A stretch of DNA of 5,393 bases from an uncultured Lachnospiraceae bacterium (GCA_902782715.1 CACZOG010000171.1:1-5393); one strand, 5' to 3'; positions 1 through 5,393 are shown, counted from the first letter of the stretch. Notes: generated from the letters alone by a model not told the origin. Numbers and translations are program-made.

Positions 1-200
1 ATTATCGTTATAAGACCGATGATCTCTATACCGTTCATTCTGTGGCCTTCTTCTCTTACTTTGGTAACCTTGGTATATTCAATGTATGCTATACATGATA
101 AAACACCAAGTCCGGTAGCAAGAAAAGGACCGCCGATTATTCCGAAACCAAGCGTTAAAGCAAGAATTACGGCTCCACTGATTAATCGTTTCCAAAACAT
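1..200 (-). CDS. cdsA: Phosphatidate cytidylyltransferase, N-terminal part (cut by window edge)
   Basis: CdsA is a multi-pass membrane enzyme that makes CDP-diacylglycerol from phosphatidate and CTP, the branch point for phospholipid synthesis. Only 66 codons are visible, starting at ATG 198-200 and running off the left edge. The protein starts MFWKRLISGAVILALTLG and is followed by a glycine-rich hydrophobic stretch (about residues 7-41) that could hold one or two membrane segments, then a charged loop (EYTKVTKVREEGHR), then the start of another hydrophobic segment. This looks like the CdsA N-terminus, but the catalytic C-terminal signature lies outside the window. The start is supported by AAGGAG eight bases upstream. 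It begins 12 bases after the uppS stop, matching the common uppS-cdsA order, so it is probably cotranscribed. The call leans heavily on gene order. Another small membrane protein is possible but less likely. Confidence 0.85.
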   Translation of the reverse strand, partial: MFWKRLISGAVILALTLGFGIIGGPFLATGLGVLSCIAYIEYTKVTKVREEGHRMNGIEIIGLITI

Positions 201-212
201 TTCTAAATCTCC

Positions 213-923
213 TTATTTAGCGTTGCCGTAACGCCTGTCTCTTTTATTGTAAGCCTCAATGGCTTTTATAAGTTCATCTTTGTCAAAATCGGGCCAGTGC
301 GTGGAAGTAACGTAAAACTCGGTATACGCAAGCTGCCATAATAAGAAATTGGACAATCTGAGTTCTCCGCTTGTTCTTATTAAAAGATCGGGATCGGGAA
401 TCCCTTTTGTATCAAGGTTATCAGAAATGAAATCCTCGGTAATGTCTTCAGGATCGACCTCCCCGTTTTTGATCTTCTTTCCTACTTCCCTCATCATTCT
501 TGTGATCTCATCTCTGGAACCATAGTTAATGGCTATCTGAAACTGTAATCCCGTATTATCTTTGGAATCTTCTTCTAGATCTCTTATAAGGTCCTGAATA
601 TCACCGGCAAGTCCGCTCTTATCGCCGATGATCCTTATACGTACATTATTCTTAGCCGCTTTCTTAAAACCTGAAGAAAGATAACTTCTTAAAAGAGTCA
701 TCAGAGCTGATACTTCATCCTCGCTTCTTTTCCAGTTTTCGGTTGAAAAAGCATATACGGTAAAATACTTAATACCAAGATCATCACAAACGTAAAGCAG
801 TTCTTCTACGTTCTTGCCGCCCTGGACATGACCCATTTTTCTCGGAAGTCCTTTCGCTTTCGCCCATCTTCCGTTTCCGTCCATAATAACGGCTACATGA
901 TTCGGAACTTTTAAACCTTCCAT
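213..923 (-). CDS. uppS: Undecaprenyl diphosphate synthase (cis-prenyltransferase)
   Basis: UppS condenses farnesyl diphosphate with eight isopentenyl diphosphates at the cytoplasmic membrane face, giving the C55 carrier lipid precursor for peptidoglycan and other wall polymers. The chosen product is 236 residues, a normal family length. The family motifs are all visible: HVAVIMDGNGRWA with catalytic Asp15, AFSTENW (residues 58-64), and RTSGELRLSNFLLWQLAYTEFY (from residue 183), containing Arg183, Arg189 and Glu202. These four residues sit at a constant offset of 11 from E. coli Asp26, Arg194, Arg200 and Glu213, so the enzyme should be active. An in-frame TTG at 1022 would add 33 residues, but that extension translates a perfect hairpin and a likely promoter and is not family-like. 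The ATG at 921-923 has AGGTGA four bases upstream. It lies between frr and cdsA. Confidence 0.97.
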   Translation of the reverse strand: MEGLKVPNHVAVIMDGNGRWAKAKGLPRKMGHVQGGKNVEELLYVCDDLGIKYFTVYAFSTENWKRSEDEVSALMTLLRSYLSSGFKKAAKNNVRIRIIGDKSGLAGDIQDLIRDLEEDSKDNTGLQFQIAINYGSRDEITRMMREVGKKIKNGEVDPEDITEDFISDNLDTKGIPDPDLLIRTSGELRLSNFLLWQLAYTEFYVTSTHWPDFDKDELIKAIEAYNKRDRRYGNAK

Positions 924-927
924 CGAT

Positions 928-933
928 TCACCT
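928..933 (-). promoter_or_regulatory. Ribosome binding site deciding the uppS start
   Basis: AGGTGA on the minus strand, four bases before ATG 921-923. It supports the 236-residue UppS over a 33-residue-longer TTG-started frame whose upstream part is a hairpin. Confidence 0.7.
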
Positions 934-968
934 GCACCTAGTAATTTTGGATAAAAACATCCTTTGAC

Positions 969-998
969 AGTATACCACAAAATAAGATAAGCGTTCAA
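969..998 (-). promoter_or_regulatory. Candidate promoter for uppS-cdsA, overlapping a hairpin
   Basis: Reading the minus strand, TTGAAC (993-998) is followed after 18 bases by TATACT (969-974), which is preceded by TG plus one base, an extended -10 motif. Four of six -35 bases and five of six -10 bases match the sigma-A consensus. The -35 hexamer lies inside the 3' arm of the inverted repeat at 986-1016. Transcription would begin near 962, giving a leader of roughly 40 bases before the uppS ATG. This is a pattern match only. Confidence 0.45.
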
Positions 999-1016
999 AT
1001 TATTTGAACGCTTATC
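986..1016 (-). terminator. Perfect 14-bp hairpin between frr and uppS, possible terminator or attenuator
   Basis: Bases 986-999 and 1003-1016 are exact reverse complements around a 3-base loop. The hairpin starts 12 bases past the frr stop codon. In the transcribed direction it is followed by TTATTTTG, a moderate U-rich tail, so it could act as a weak intrinsic terminator or partial attenuator trimming uppS-cdsA expression relative to pyrH-frr. Alternatively it could be an mRNA 3'-end stabiliser or processing site. The stem is AT-rich at its ends with a GCGTTC core, and the tail is not a clean T run, so full termination is doubtful. Confidence 0.55.
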
Positions 1017-1028
1017 ACACAATTTTCA

Positions 1029-1580
1029 CTATACTGTAAGGATTTCCTTAGCCTTTTCTTCGATTGCTGCATCAATGTCCTTGATGTACTTATCTGTTAA
1101 CTTCTGAAGCTCATCCTGAAGATCCTTGATTTCGTCTTCGGAAATCTCAGTTTTTGATAATTTCTTAAAAGCATCGTTGCCGTCACGTCTTATGTTTCTG
1201 ACTGCAACTTTTGCTTCCTCGCCTTTCTTTCTGACATCTTTTACGAGGTCTTTACGTCTTTCCTCCGTAAGCTCGGGGAAAACAAGTCTGATCACTGAAC
1301 CGTCATTTGAAGGAGTGATTCCGACATCGGATGCCATGATGGCTTTTTCGATATCTTTGATAAGTTTCTTTTCCCAGGGAGCGATCTGAATGACTCTGGG
1401 TTCGGGAACGGATATATTACCGACACCCTGAAGAGGAGTCATTGTTCCGTAGTAATCAACCATTACCCTGTCCAAAACGTGAGGATTTGCTCTTCCTGCA
1501 CGGATAGTCTGGAAATCGGCAGCTAAATGCTCGATGGTCTTCTTCATTTTCTCGTCATAAATTACAAGTTGTTCTTTCAT
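1029..1580 (-). CDS. frr: Ribosome recycling factor
   Basis: Frr, together with EF-G, splits the post-termination ribosome into subunits so that it can start again; it acts in the cytosol and mimics tRNA in shape. The 183-residue length fits the family (about 185). Conserved landmarks are present along the whole chain: FQTIRAGRANP near residues 23-33, the central domain II with PEPRVIQIAPWEK (59-71), SNDGSVIRLVFPELTEERR (91-109), and the long C-terminal helix with VAVRNIRRDGND (125-136), which includes the highly conserved Arg132. The ATG at 1578-1580 is preceded by AGGGGG, which overlaps the pyrH stop codon; the gap to pyrH is only 8 bases, so the two are probably translationally linked. Nothing appears truncated or unusual. 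Confidence 0.98.
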   Translation of the reverse strand: MKEQLVIYDEKMKKTIEHLAADFQTIRAGRANPHVLDRVMVDYYGTMTPLQGVGNISVPEPRVIQIAPWEKKLIKDIEKAIMASDVGITPSNDGSVIRLVFPELTEERRKDLVKDVRKKGEEAKVAVRNIRRDGNDAFKKLSKTEISEDEIKDLQDELQKLTDKYIKDIDAAIEEKAKEILTV

Positions 1581-1588
1581 ATAACCCC

Positions 1589-2284
1589 CTAATCTACGGT
1601 AATTTTCGTACCGTTAAACTTTCCGTTTAATGTATTTACGATGGAATTCTCTTCATCAAGTCCGAATACCCACATCTCAACCTTATTGTCTCTGGCTAAG
1701 ATTGATGCAGTCATATCTACAACCTGAAGATTATTTGCGATAACATCGTTAATGCTTATCTCATCGTATTTCTTTGCAGAAGGATCCTTCTTGGGATCTG
1801 CACTGTAAACACCGTCAATTGATTTTGCCAAAAGAACTACATCCGCATCAACTTCAATGGCTCTTAAAACCGTAGGCGTATCTGTGGAGAAATAAGGATG
1901 TCCTGTTCCTCCGGCAAAGAAAACAACATTTCCTCGTTTGAAATATTTGTTTGCTCTGTCCTTTGAAAAAAGTTTTGTAAAAGAACCGACCTCAAACGGA
2001 GTAAGAATATTGGTTTCCATTCCGACCGATCTGAAGATCTCGGATACGTAGATACAGTTCATTACGGTTGCAAGCATTCCGATCTGATCCGCTTTGGTAC
2101 GGTCGATATTTTCGCTTGTTCTGCCTCTCCAGAAATTACCGCCTCCGATAACAATTCCCACTTCGGTTCCGTTATCGACTACCTGTTTAACCTGAAGCGC
2201 AACTCTTTTGACTGTTTCTTCGTCAAATCCGGTCTTTTTCTCGCCTGCAAGGGCTTCACCGCTTAACTTAAGTATAATTCTCAT
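1589..2284 (-). CDS. pyrH: Uridylate kinase (UMP kinase)
   Basis: PyrH phosphorylates UMP to UDP with ATP, feeding pyrimidine nucleotide, RNA and UDP-sugar wall precursor synthesis. It belongs to the amino acid kinase fold family and is normally a cytosolic hexamer. The 231-residue protein shows KLSGEAL at its N-terminus (ATP-site Lys6), the GIVIGGGNFWRG loop (43-54), DRTKADQIGMLATVMN (61-76), AGGTGHPYFSTDT (124-136) and VVLLAKSIDGVYSADP (149-164), all typical of bacterial UMP kinases. The N-terminus is a few residues shorter than many homologues because it opens directly at MRIILKLSGE. The ATG at 2282-2284 has GAGGT six bases upstream and no better start. It is followed by frr after 8 bases and preceded by a 64-base AT-rich gap with a candidate promoter. 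In most genomes tsf would be the upstream neighbour. Confidence 0.97.
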   Translation of the reverse strand: MRIILKLSGEALAGEKKTGFDEETVKRVALQVKQVVDNGTEVGIVIGGGNFWRGRTSENIDRTKADQIGMLATVMNCIYVSEIFRSVGMETNILTPFEVGSFTKLFSKDRANKYFKRGNVVFFAGGTGHPYFSTDTPTVLRAIEVDADVVLLAKSIDGVYSADPKKDPSAKKYDEISINDVIANNLQVVDMTASILARDNKVEMWVFGLDEENSIVNTLNGKFNGTKITVD

Positions 2285-2318
2285 GAATCTACCTCGATTA
2301 ATATTATTTTCGATAACT

Positions 2319-2347
2319 ATTATAATATAAAATGGTATTTATTTGAA
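2319..2347 (-). promoter_or_regulatory. Candidate promoter for pyrH-frr-uppS-cdsA
   Basis: In the 64-base gap between the bactofilin stop and pyrH, the minus strand reads TTCAAA (2342-2347), a 17-base spacer, then a perfect TATAAT (2319-2324). The -35 matches four of six consensus bases. The expected start near 2312 gives a leader of about 28 bases with GAGGT before pyrH. No terminator-like hairpin separates the bactofilin from pyrH, so read-through from the upstream unit is also likely. The gap is very AT-rich, so a chance TATAAT is possible. Confidence 0.5.
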
Positions 2348-2348
2348 G

Positions 2349-3260
2349 TTATAAATTCTCAAAGAAAGCACTGGGCGAAACATCCGCATATTTCTGTGAA
2401 CATTTGCCTTCAATTACTGCTCCGTTTAATATCTGAACGCTCTTACAGTCGATATCTCCCAAAACTTTGGCTCCCGCCTGAAGAATAACAGGTCCGTTCA
2501 CGTCGATCTTTCCTTTGATGGCACCTGCTATGTCAGCTTCATTGGATTCAATATCGCCGATCAAAACAGAGTCTTCGCTTATGATAAGGCCGTTGTAAGA
2601 TTTAACATTTCCTCTTATCCTTCCGCTGTTTAAAGAAACTACCAGACCTTCAACATTTCCGGTTACGGTTCCGGTAATGATGATCTCTCCGCCGGATGTT
2701 ACATCGCCTTCGACATTTCCTGCTATTTCAATGGAACCTTCCGATGTTATCGAACCTGAGATCGTTGTATTTACATTGATAAGTGTATAATTGTCGGAGC
2801 TGAAATCCGTATCATTGTTATTAAACGTCATATTGTTACCTTCAAAACTGCCTGCCGGTTCTTTATCAACGCTTTCCGATGTTTTATCTAAAGAAGCTTC
2901 TTCAGCCTTTTCATCTGAATCCTGAACCTCAATATCAGTATCATTTTCATCTGTTGTTTCTTCTGCAGATTCAACTATTTCTTCTTCGATCCGAGATCCT
3001 TCTTCCAAAACAATTTCCTCTTCGTTTACGATAACTTCTTCGATAGGCTTGTTCTCATCAATACCGTTTAAGATATTCTGAATCTCACGTTCAAGATTCT
3101 CATTTGATTTCTTTTCTTTTTTATTCTTTTTAAAAGAATTATCGGAATCATATTCATATTTTTCATTCAGATAATTCCCGGTATTTTCTTTTGCCTTTTC
3201 ATCCGTAAGTTCATTTACGGCCGATGCAAGATCTTCTTTTAAATCATTAAAAAAACCCAT
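2349..3260 (-). CDS. Bactofilin (polymer-forming cytoskeletal protein) with long acidic N-terminal extension
   Basis: Bactofilins polymerise without nucleotide into filaments that usually lie under the membrane and position cell-wall enzymes. This 303-residue protein has three parts. Residues 1-20 form a possible amphipathic helix beginning MGFFNDLKEDL. Residues 21-155 are low-complexity and probably disordered: a lysine cluster (44-51), a very Glu/Asp-rich stretch (about 55-137), then an Asn/Asp/Ser-rich linker. Residues 158-287 are the bactofilin domain, with seven visible beta-helix rungs marked by glycines at 185, 201, 217, 235, 250, 268 and 285 in motifs such as GNVEGDV, GTVTGNV and GRIRGNV. 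A short tail ends in AFFENL. There is no signal peptide or membrane segment. Most bactofilins are about 120-200 residues, so the extension is unusual. GGAGTG lies four bases before the ATG. The gene follows the deacetylase by 12 bases, so they almost certainly share a transcript. Confidence 0.92.
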   Translation of the reverse strand: MGFFNDLKEDLASAVNELTDEKAKENTGNYLNEKYEYDSDNSFKKNKKEKKSNENLEREIQNILNGIDENKPIEEVIVNEEEIVLEEGSRIEEEIVESAEETTDENDTDIEVQDSDEKAEEASLDKTSESVDKEPAGSFEGNNMTFNNNDTDFSSDNYTLINVNTTISGSITSEGSIEIAGNVEGDVTSGGEIIITGTVTGNVEGLVVSLNSGRIRGNVKSYNGLIISEDSVLIGDIESNEADIAGAIKGKIDVNGPVILQAGAKVLGDIDCKSVQILNGAVIEGKCSQKYADVSPSAFFENL

Positions 3261-3272
3261 TTTACACTCCGT

Positions 3273-4208
3273 CTACTCTGATCTCTTTATATGCTGAATA
3301 ACTTCCGAATTTTCCGTTATCGGAAGGAAAATCACTTTCTCTTCGCCATTCTGAAGGCTTTGGAAGACAATCTCCAGTGCTTCAATGGTCGAATGCTTGT
3401 CATTTGCATCATGCATTAAAACAACACAGTCATCTTTACCTTCAAGACCTCTTAGTATATTATTGGCAATCTGACTTTTTGAAAGGCCGCCGCTTGTTGC
3501 ATCATTGCTTGTAACATTCCAGTCGTAATAAACAAGATCTTTCTCACTTAAGAAATCTAAAAGTTCATCCTTATCGCCTTTATAAATCGTATTCGAACTT
3601 CCGCCGGGAAATCTGTAAAACGAAGGATTAACACCCGTTATGTTCGAAACATAATCATATATGGAATTAACATCATTTTCAAAACCGTTCAGATCCGAAT
3701 ATACTTCCGAGTATACATGTTTATATGAATGAATACCGAGCGTATGACCTTCATTAACGATGCGTTTGTATTCATCGTCATATCCGTCCTGTGCCAGCAC
3801 GAAAAACGTAGCTTTGGCATTATATTCGTTAAGCAGATCCAAAAGCTCATTGGTATATCTGCTCGGGCCGTCATCGAAAGTTAAATAGATCCTTTTATAT
3901 CCCTCATATTCTTCCGCATCGGATAAAACCCTGAAAACAAAATCAGTATCTACATTTTCAACCGAAACCGGTGTAGACATTGTCTCCGTAGATTCAACCT
4001 TTTCAACCCGTGTAGTTTTAAGGAAATTCAATTCATTGGAAATATTGTTAAGATTTACATTTGTCTTATAAACAAGTCCTAAAAGAACAAGGCAGATAAC
4101 GTTCGGAAGCGCAATAAAAAATACCATTGCCGAAACAATGAGTCTTTTAAATATTTTAACTCTTTTTTTACGGAATTCGTTGTAATCTGAATTTTCGCCG
4201 CGTTCCAT
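3273..4208 (-). CDS. Membrane-anchored NodB-family polysaccharide (probably peptidoglycan) deacetylase
   Basis: This is a carbohydrate esterase family 4 type enzyme, which removes N-acetyl groups from glycans with a metal ion. The 311-residue product has a basic cytoplasmic N-terminus (RKKRVKIFKR), one membrane segment at about residues 23-47, a short possible coiled coil (48-65), a linker, and a NodB domain from about 105. The catalytic set is intact: TFDDGPS with Asp112 and Asp113, HSYKH with metal ligands His160 and His164, RFPGG with Arg199, YYDWN with Asp229 and Trp230, and LMHD with His266. Charge and topology put the catalytic domain outside the membrane, facing the wall. Whether it acts on GlcNAc or MurNAc of peptidoglycan, or on another glycan, cannot be read here. 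An in-frame TTG at 4292 would add 28 residues but is the -35 of a likely promoter; ATG 4206-4208 has GAGGT five bases upstream. The bactofilin follows 12 bases after the stop. Confidence 0.93.
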   Translation of the reverse strand: MERGENSDYNEFRKKRVKIFKRLIVSAMVFFIALPNVICLVLLGLVYKTNVNLNNISNELNFLKTTRVEKVESTETMSTPVSVENVDTDFVFRVLSDAEEYEGYKRIYLTFDDGPSRYTNELLDLLNEYNAKATFFVLAQDGYDDEYKRIVNEGHTLGIHSYKHVYSEVYSDLNGFENDVNSIYDYVSNITGVNPSFYRFPGGSSNTIYKGDKDELLDFLSEKDLVYYDWNVTSNDATSGGLSKSQIANNILRGLEGKDDCVVLMHDANDKHSTIEALEIVFQSLQNGEEKVIFLPITENSEVIQHIKRSE

Positions 4209-4213
4209 CAGGT

Positions 4214-4218
4214 ACCTC
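4214..4218 (-). promoter_or_regulatory. Ribosome binding site deciding the deacetylase start
   Basis: GAGGT on the minus strand, five bases before ATG 4206-4208. With the promoter at 4264-4292 it rules out the longer TTG-started reading, which would place the start codon upstream of the transcription start. Confidence 0.7.
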
Positions 4219-4222
4219 GTAA

Positions 4223-4256
4223 GCACACGAAAAGAATAGAAAAAACAGGGGTGTGC
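4223..4256 (-). repeat. Short dyad in the deacetylase leader
   Basis: GCACAC (4223-4228) and GTGTGC (4251-4256) form a 6-bp inverted repeat with a 22-base, pyrimidine-rich loop in the transcript. It lies between the predicted transcription start (about 4257) and the ribosome binding site, so it could be a 5'-leader hairpin or a protein-binding dyad. The stem is short and may be chance. Confidence 0.3.
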
Positions 4257-4263
4257 AAGTGTT

Positions 4264-4292
4264 ATGATAGCACAAGAAAAAACTGTATTCAA
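4264..4292 (-). promoter_or_regulatory. Promoter of the deacetylase-bactofilin unit, extended -10 type
   Basis: The minus strand reads TTGAAT (4287-4292), an exact 17-base spacer, then TATCAT (4264-4269), with TG one base before the -10. Four of six -35 and five of six -10 bases match the sigma-A consensus, and the spacing is optimal. A strongly AT-rich stretch with A and T runs (4293-4375) lies directly upstream and might act as an UP element. The leader would be about 50 bases. This is the best promoter match in the window. Confidence 0.65.
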
Positions 4293-4375
4293 ACCCTAAT
4301 TTAAGAAAATAGATTTGTTAAAAAAAAGAACCACAAGATGTTGTAAATAGCACGAAAAAATTTTTTAACCATAAT

Positions 4376-4409
4376 AAAAACCCTCCTTACCGTGACACGG
4401 TAAAGAGGG
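4376..4409 (-). terminator. Intrinsic terminator of tsf
   Basis: In the minus-strand transcript, CCCTCTTTACCG (4398-4409) pairs with CGGTAAGGAGGG (4381-4392), a 12-bp stem with one G-U pair around a 5-base loop, followed by TTTTT (4376-4380) and more A/T. It lies 26 bases after the tsf stop. Read on the plus strand the same stem is followed by AAATTTTTATT (4410-4420), so it could work both ways, although no plus-strand gene approaches it. It should end most rpsB-tsf transcription before the deacetylase. Confidence 0.92.
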
Positions 4410-4435
4410 AAATTTTTATTAGTGATCTTAAAGAA

Positions 4436-5393
4436 TTAAGCGTTCATCTGAGCTGCTACTTCAGCTGCAAAATCTTCGTTCTTCTTTTCCATTCCTTCAC
4501 CTACTTCGAAACGAACGAACTTGGAAATAACGATCGATGCGTCAACGCTCTTTAAGTATGCTGAAACGCTCTGCTTGCCGTCTTCTGCTTTTACATAAAC
4601 CTGATCAAGTAAGCAGATTTCTTTAAGCTGCTTTGAAATACGTCCTTCTACCAAACCTGCGAAGATCTTATCTGCAGAGATCTCATCCTTCTTAGCAAGA
4701 GCAAGCTGACCGAGAGCCGCCTTACCTGCATCAGAAATGAAGTTGGGAAGATACTTGTTTGTCTTGTTCTCTTCATAAGCCTTCTTGTCATCATCACTCC
4801 ATGCAGAGCCGTTAACAGCTTCATCAATAAGCTTGTTAAGGATGGGCTTGGGTAATGTGAATGCATCGTTAAGTGCACTTTCAAGTGTGATGTCTTTGAT
4901 CTTTGCAAGTTCGTCTGCAGAGATATCATCTCTTGAGATGTATGTAGGATTCATAGCTGCAACCTGCATAGCTACGTTTGTTAAAGCTTCTTTAACTGCA
5001 TCGCCGTTTGCACCCTTAGCTGCTACAAGAACACCGATCTTTCCGCCGCCGTGAATGTATGAAGCAACTTCATCGCCTTCAACTCTTTCGAATCTTCTGA
5101 ATGAAAGCTTCTCACCGATCTTAAGTGTCTTCTCAGCGAATTCTGCTGTAAGGCCGCCGTCAAGAAGTGCCTGAACATCTTCTCCGTTAGCACCACCGTT
5201 TAAGCCTGATTCAAGAGCTTTATCTGCAACATCCTGAACGAATGTCTGAAATACTTCATTCTTGGCAACGAAGTCTGTTTCAGAGTTAACTTCTGCAACA
5301 ACTGCCGCGCCTGCTTTGCATGCAACTTTAGCAATACCTTCTGCTGCAATTCTGCTGGCTTTCTTTTCCATCTTTGCTGCACCGGATTTTTTA
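4436..5393 (-). CDS. tsf: Elongation factor Ts, 5' end cut by window edge, with a large internal insertion
   Basis: EF-Ts is the cytosolic nucleotide exchange factor that releases GDP from EF-Tu. The frame is open past the ATG at 5371 to the window edge (KKSGAAK precedes it), and the N-terminal UBA-like domain, which contacts EF-Tu, lies outside, so 5371 is not the true start. Numbering from that internal Met, conserved blocks are RIAAEG (7-12), the EF-Tu-contacting SETDFVAKNE motif (30-39), GGGKIGVLVAAKG (108-120), NVAMQVAAMNP (132-142), VEGRI (241-245) and the C-terminal RFEVGEGMEKKNEDFAAEVA. Between ISADE (150-154) and VEGRI there are 86 residues, where the E. coli protein has about 27, so some 55-60 residues are extra. 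The full protein is probably about 365-370 residues rather than 280-310. rpsB is expected upstream, and a strong terminator follows. Confidence 0.97.
   Translation of the reverse strand, partial: KKSGAAKMEKKASRIAAEGIAKVACKAGAAVVAEVNSETDFVAKNEVFQTFVQDVADKALESGLNGGANGEDVQALLDGGLTAEFAEKTLKIGEKLSFRRFERVEGDEVASYIHGGGKIGVLVAAKGANGDAVKEALTNVAMQVAAMNPTYISRDDISADELAKIKDITLESALNDAFTLPKPILNKLIDEAVNGSAWSDDDKKAYEENKTNKYLPNFISDAGKAALGQLALAKKDEISADKIFAGLVEGRISKQLKEICLLDQVYVKAEDGKQSVSAYLKSVDASIVISKFVRFEVGEGMEKKNEDFAAEVAAQMNA

Noticed and set aside
19..231. Plus-strand reading frame opposite cdsA and the uppS end
   Set aside because: It is antisense to clear coding sequence, has no ribosome binding site that I could see, and its product looks like a reverse-strand shadow.
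924..1022. 33-residue N-terminal extension of UppS from a TTG at 1022
   Set aside because: The extension covers a perfect hairpin and a candidate promoter, has no family similarity, and the ATG at 923 has a well-placed ribosome binding site and gives the usual protein length.
1126..1389. Plus-strand reading frame opposite frr
   Set aside because: It lies wholly within the well-supported frr gene on the other strand and its Ser/Phe-rich product is typical of an antisense shadow.
3689..3874. Alternative minus-strand frame within the deacetylase
   Set aside because: It overlaps the HSYKH region of the intact NodB domain in another frame and has no independent support.
4209..4292. 28-residue N-terminal extension of the deacetylase from a TTG at 4292, resembling a hydrophobic leader
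   Set aside because: The TTG is part of the -35 hexamer TTGAAT, so it lies upstream of the expected transcript start; ATG 4208 has GAGGT at good spacing and already supplies a basic N-terminus plus membrane anchor.
4209..4375. Riboswitch or small RNA in the deacetylase upstream region
   Set aside because: The predicted leader is only about 50 bases with one weak 6-bp dyad, and I recognise no riboswitch core or second terminator.
4667..4885. Possibility that the extra EF-Ts segment is a frameshift or a mobile insertion
   Set aside because: The frame stays open, conserved EF-Ts blocks resume in the same frame on both sides, and no flanking repeats or inverted ends are visible.
4785..5054. Plus-strand reading frame opposite tsf, and minus-strand alternative frames within tsf
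   Set aside because: All are explained by the strong coding pattern of tsf in one frame; the products have low-complexity Leu/Ser/Arg composition and no recognisable domain.

Overview
The window comes from a low-GC Gram-positive bacterium, most likely a member of the Clostridia and probably Lachnospiraceae. This rests on the AT-rich sequence, the strong purine-rich ribosome binding sites, the conserved order tsf-pyrH-frr-uppS-cdsA, and an EF-Ts with a large extra segment that I associate from memory with Lachnospiraceae-type proteins. The placement is inference, since no rRNA is present.

All genes lie on the minus strand, so transcription runs from high to low coordinates. In that order they are: the 3' part of tsf (elongation factor Ts, cut by the window edge at 5393); a strong intrinsic terminator; a 171-base AT-rich intergenic stretch carrying a good extended -10 promoter; a membrane-anchored NodB-type polysaccharide deacetylase; a bactofilin with a long acidic N-terminal extension; a 64-base AT-rich gap with a candidate promoter; pyrH (UMP kinase); frr (ribosome recycling factor); a 105-base gap with a perfect 14-bp hairpin overlapping a candidate promoter; uppS (undecaprenyl diphosphate synthase); and the first 66 codons of cdsA (phosphatidate cytidylyltransferase), cut by the window edge at 1.

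The core genes form the widely conserved translation and envelope-precursor cluster. PyrH supplies UDP, Frr recycles ribosomes, UppS makes the lipid carrier for wall polymers, and CdsA makes CDP-diacylglycerol. The unusual part is the two-gene unit between tsf and pyrH: a predicted peptidoglycan or glycan deacetylase followed 12 bases later by a bactofilin. Its own promoter and the terminator upstream of it suggest a separate module that may read through into pyrH. The natural hypothesis is that the bactofilin scaffold positions or organises the membrane-bound wall-modifying enzyme. Both families are known; the pairing, the location and the protein architecture are what deserve attention.

I found no tRNA, rRNA, CRISPR array, insertion sequence or pseudogene. 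The plus strand holds no convincing gene.
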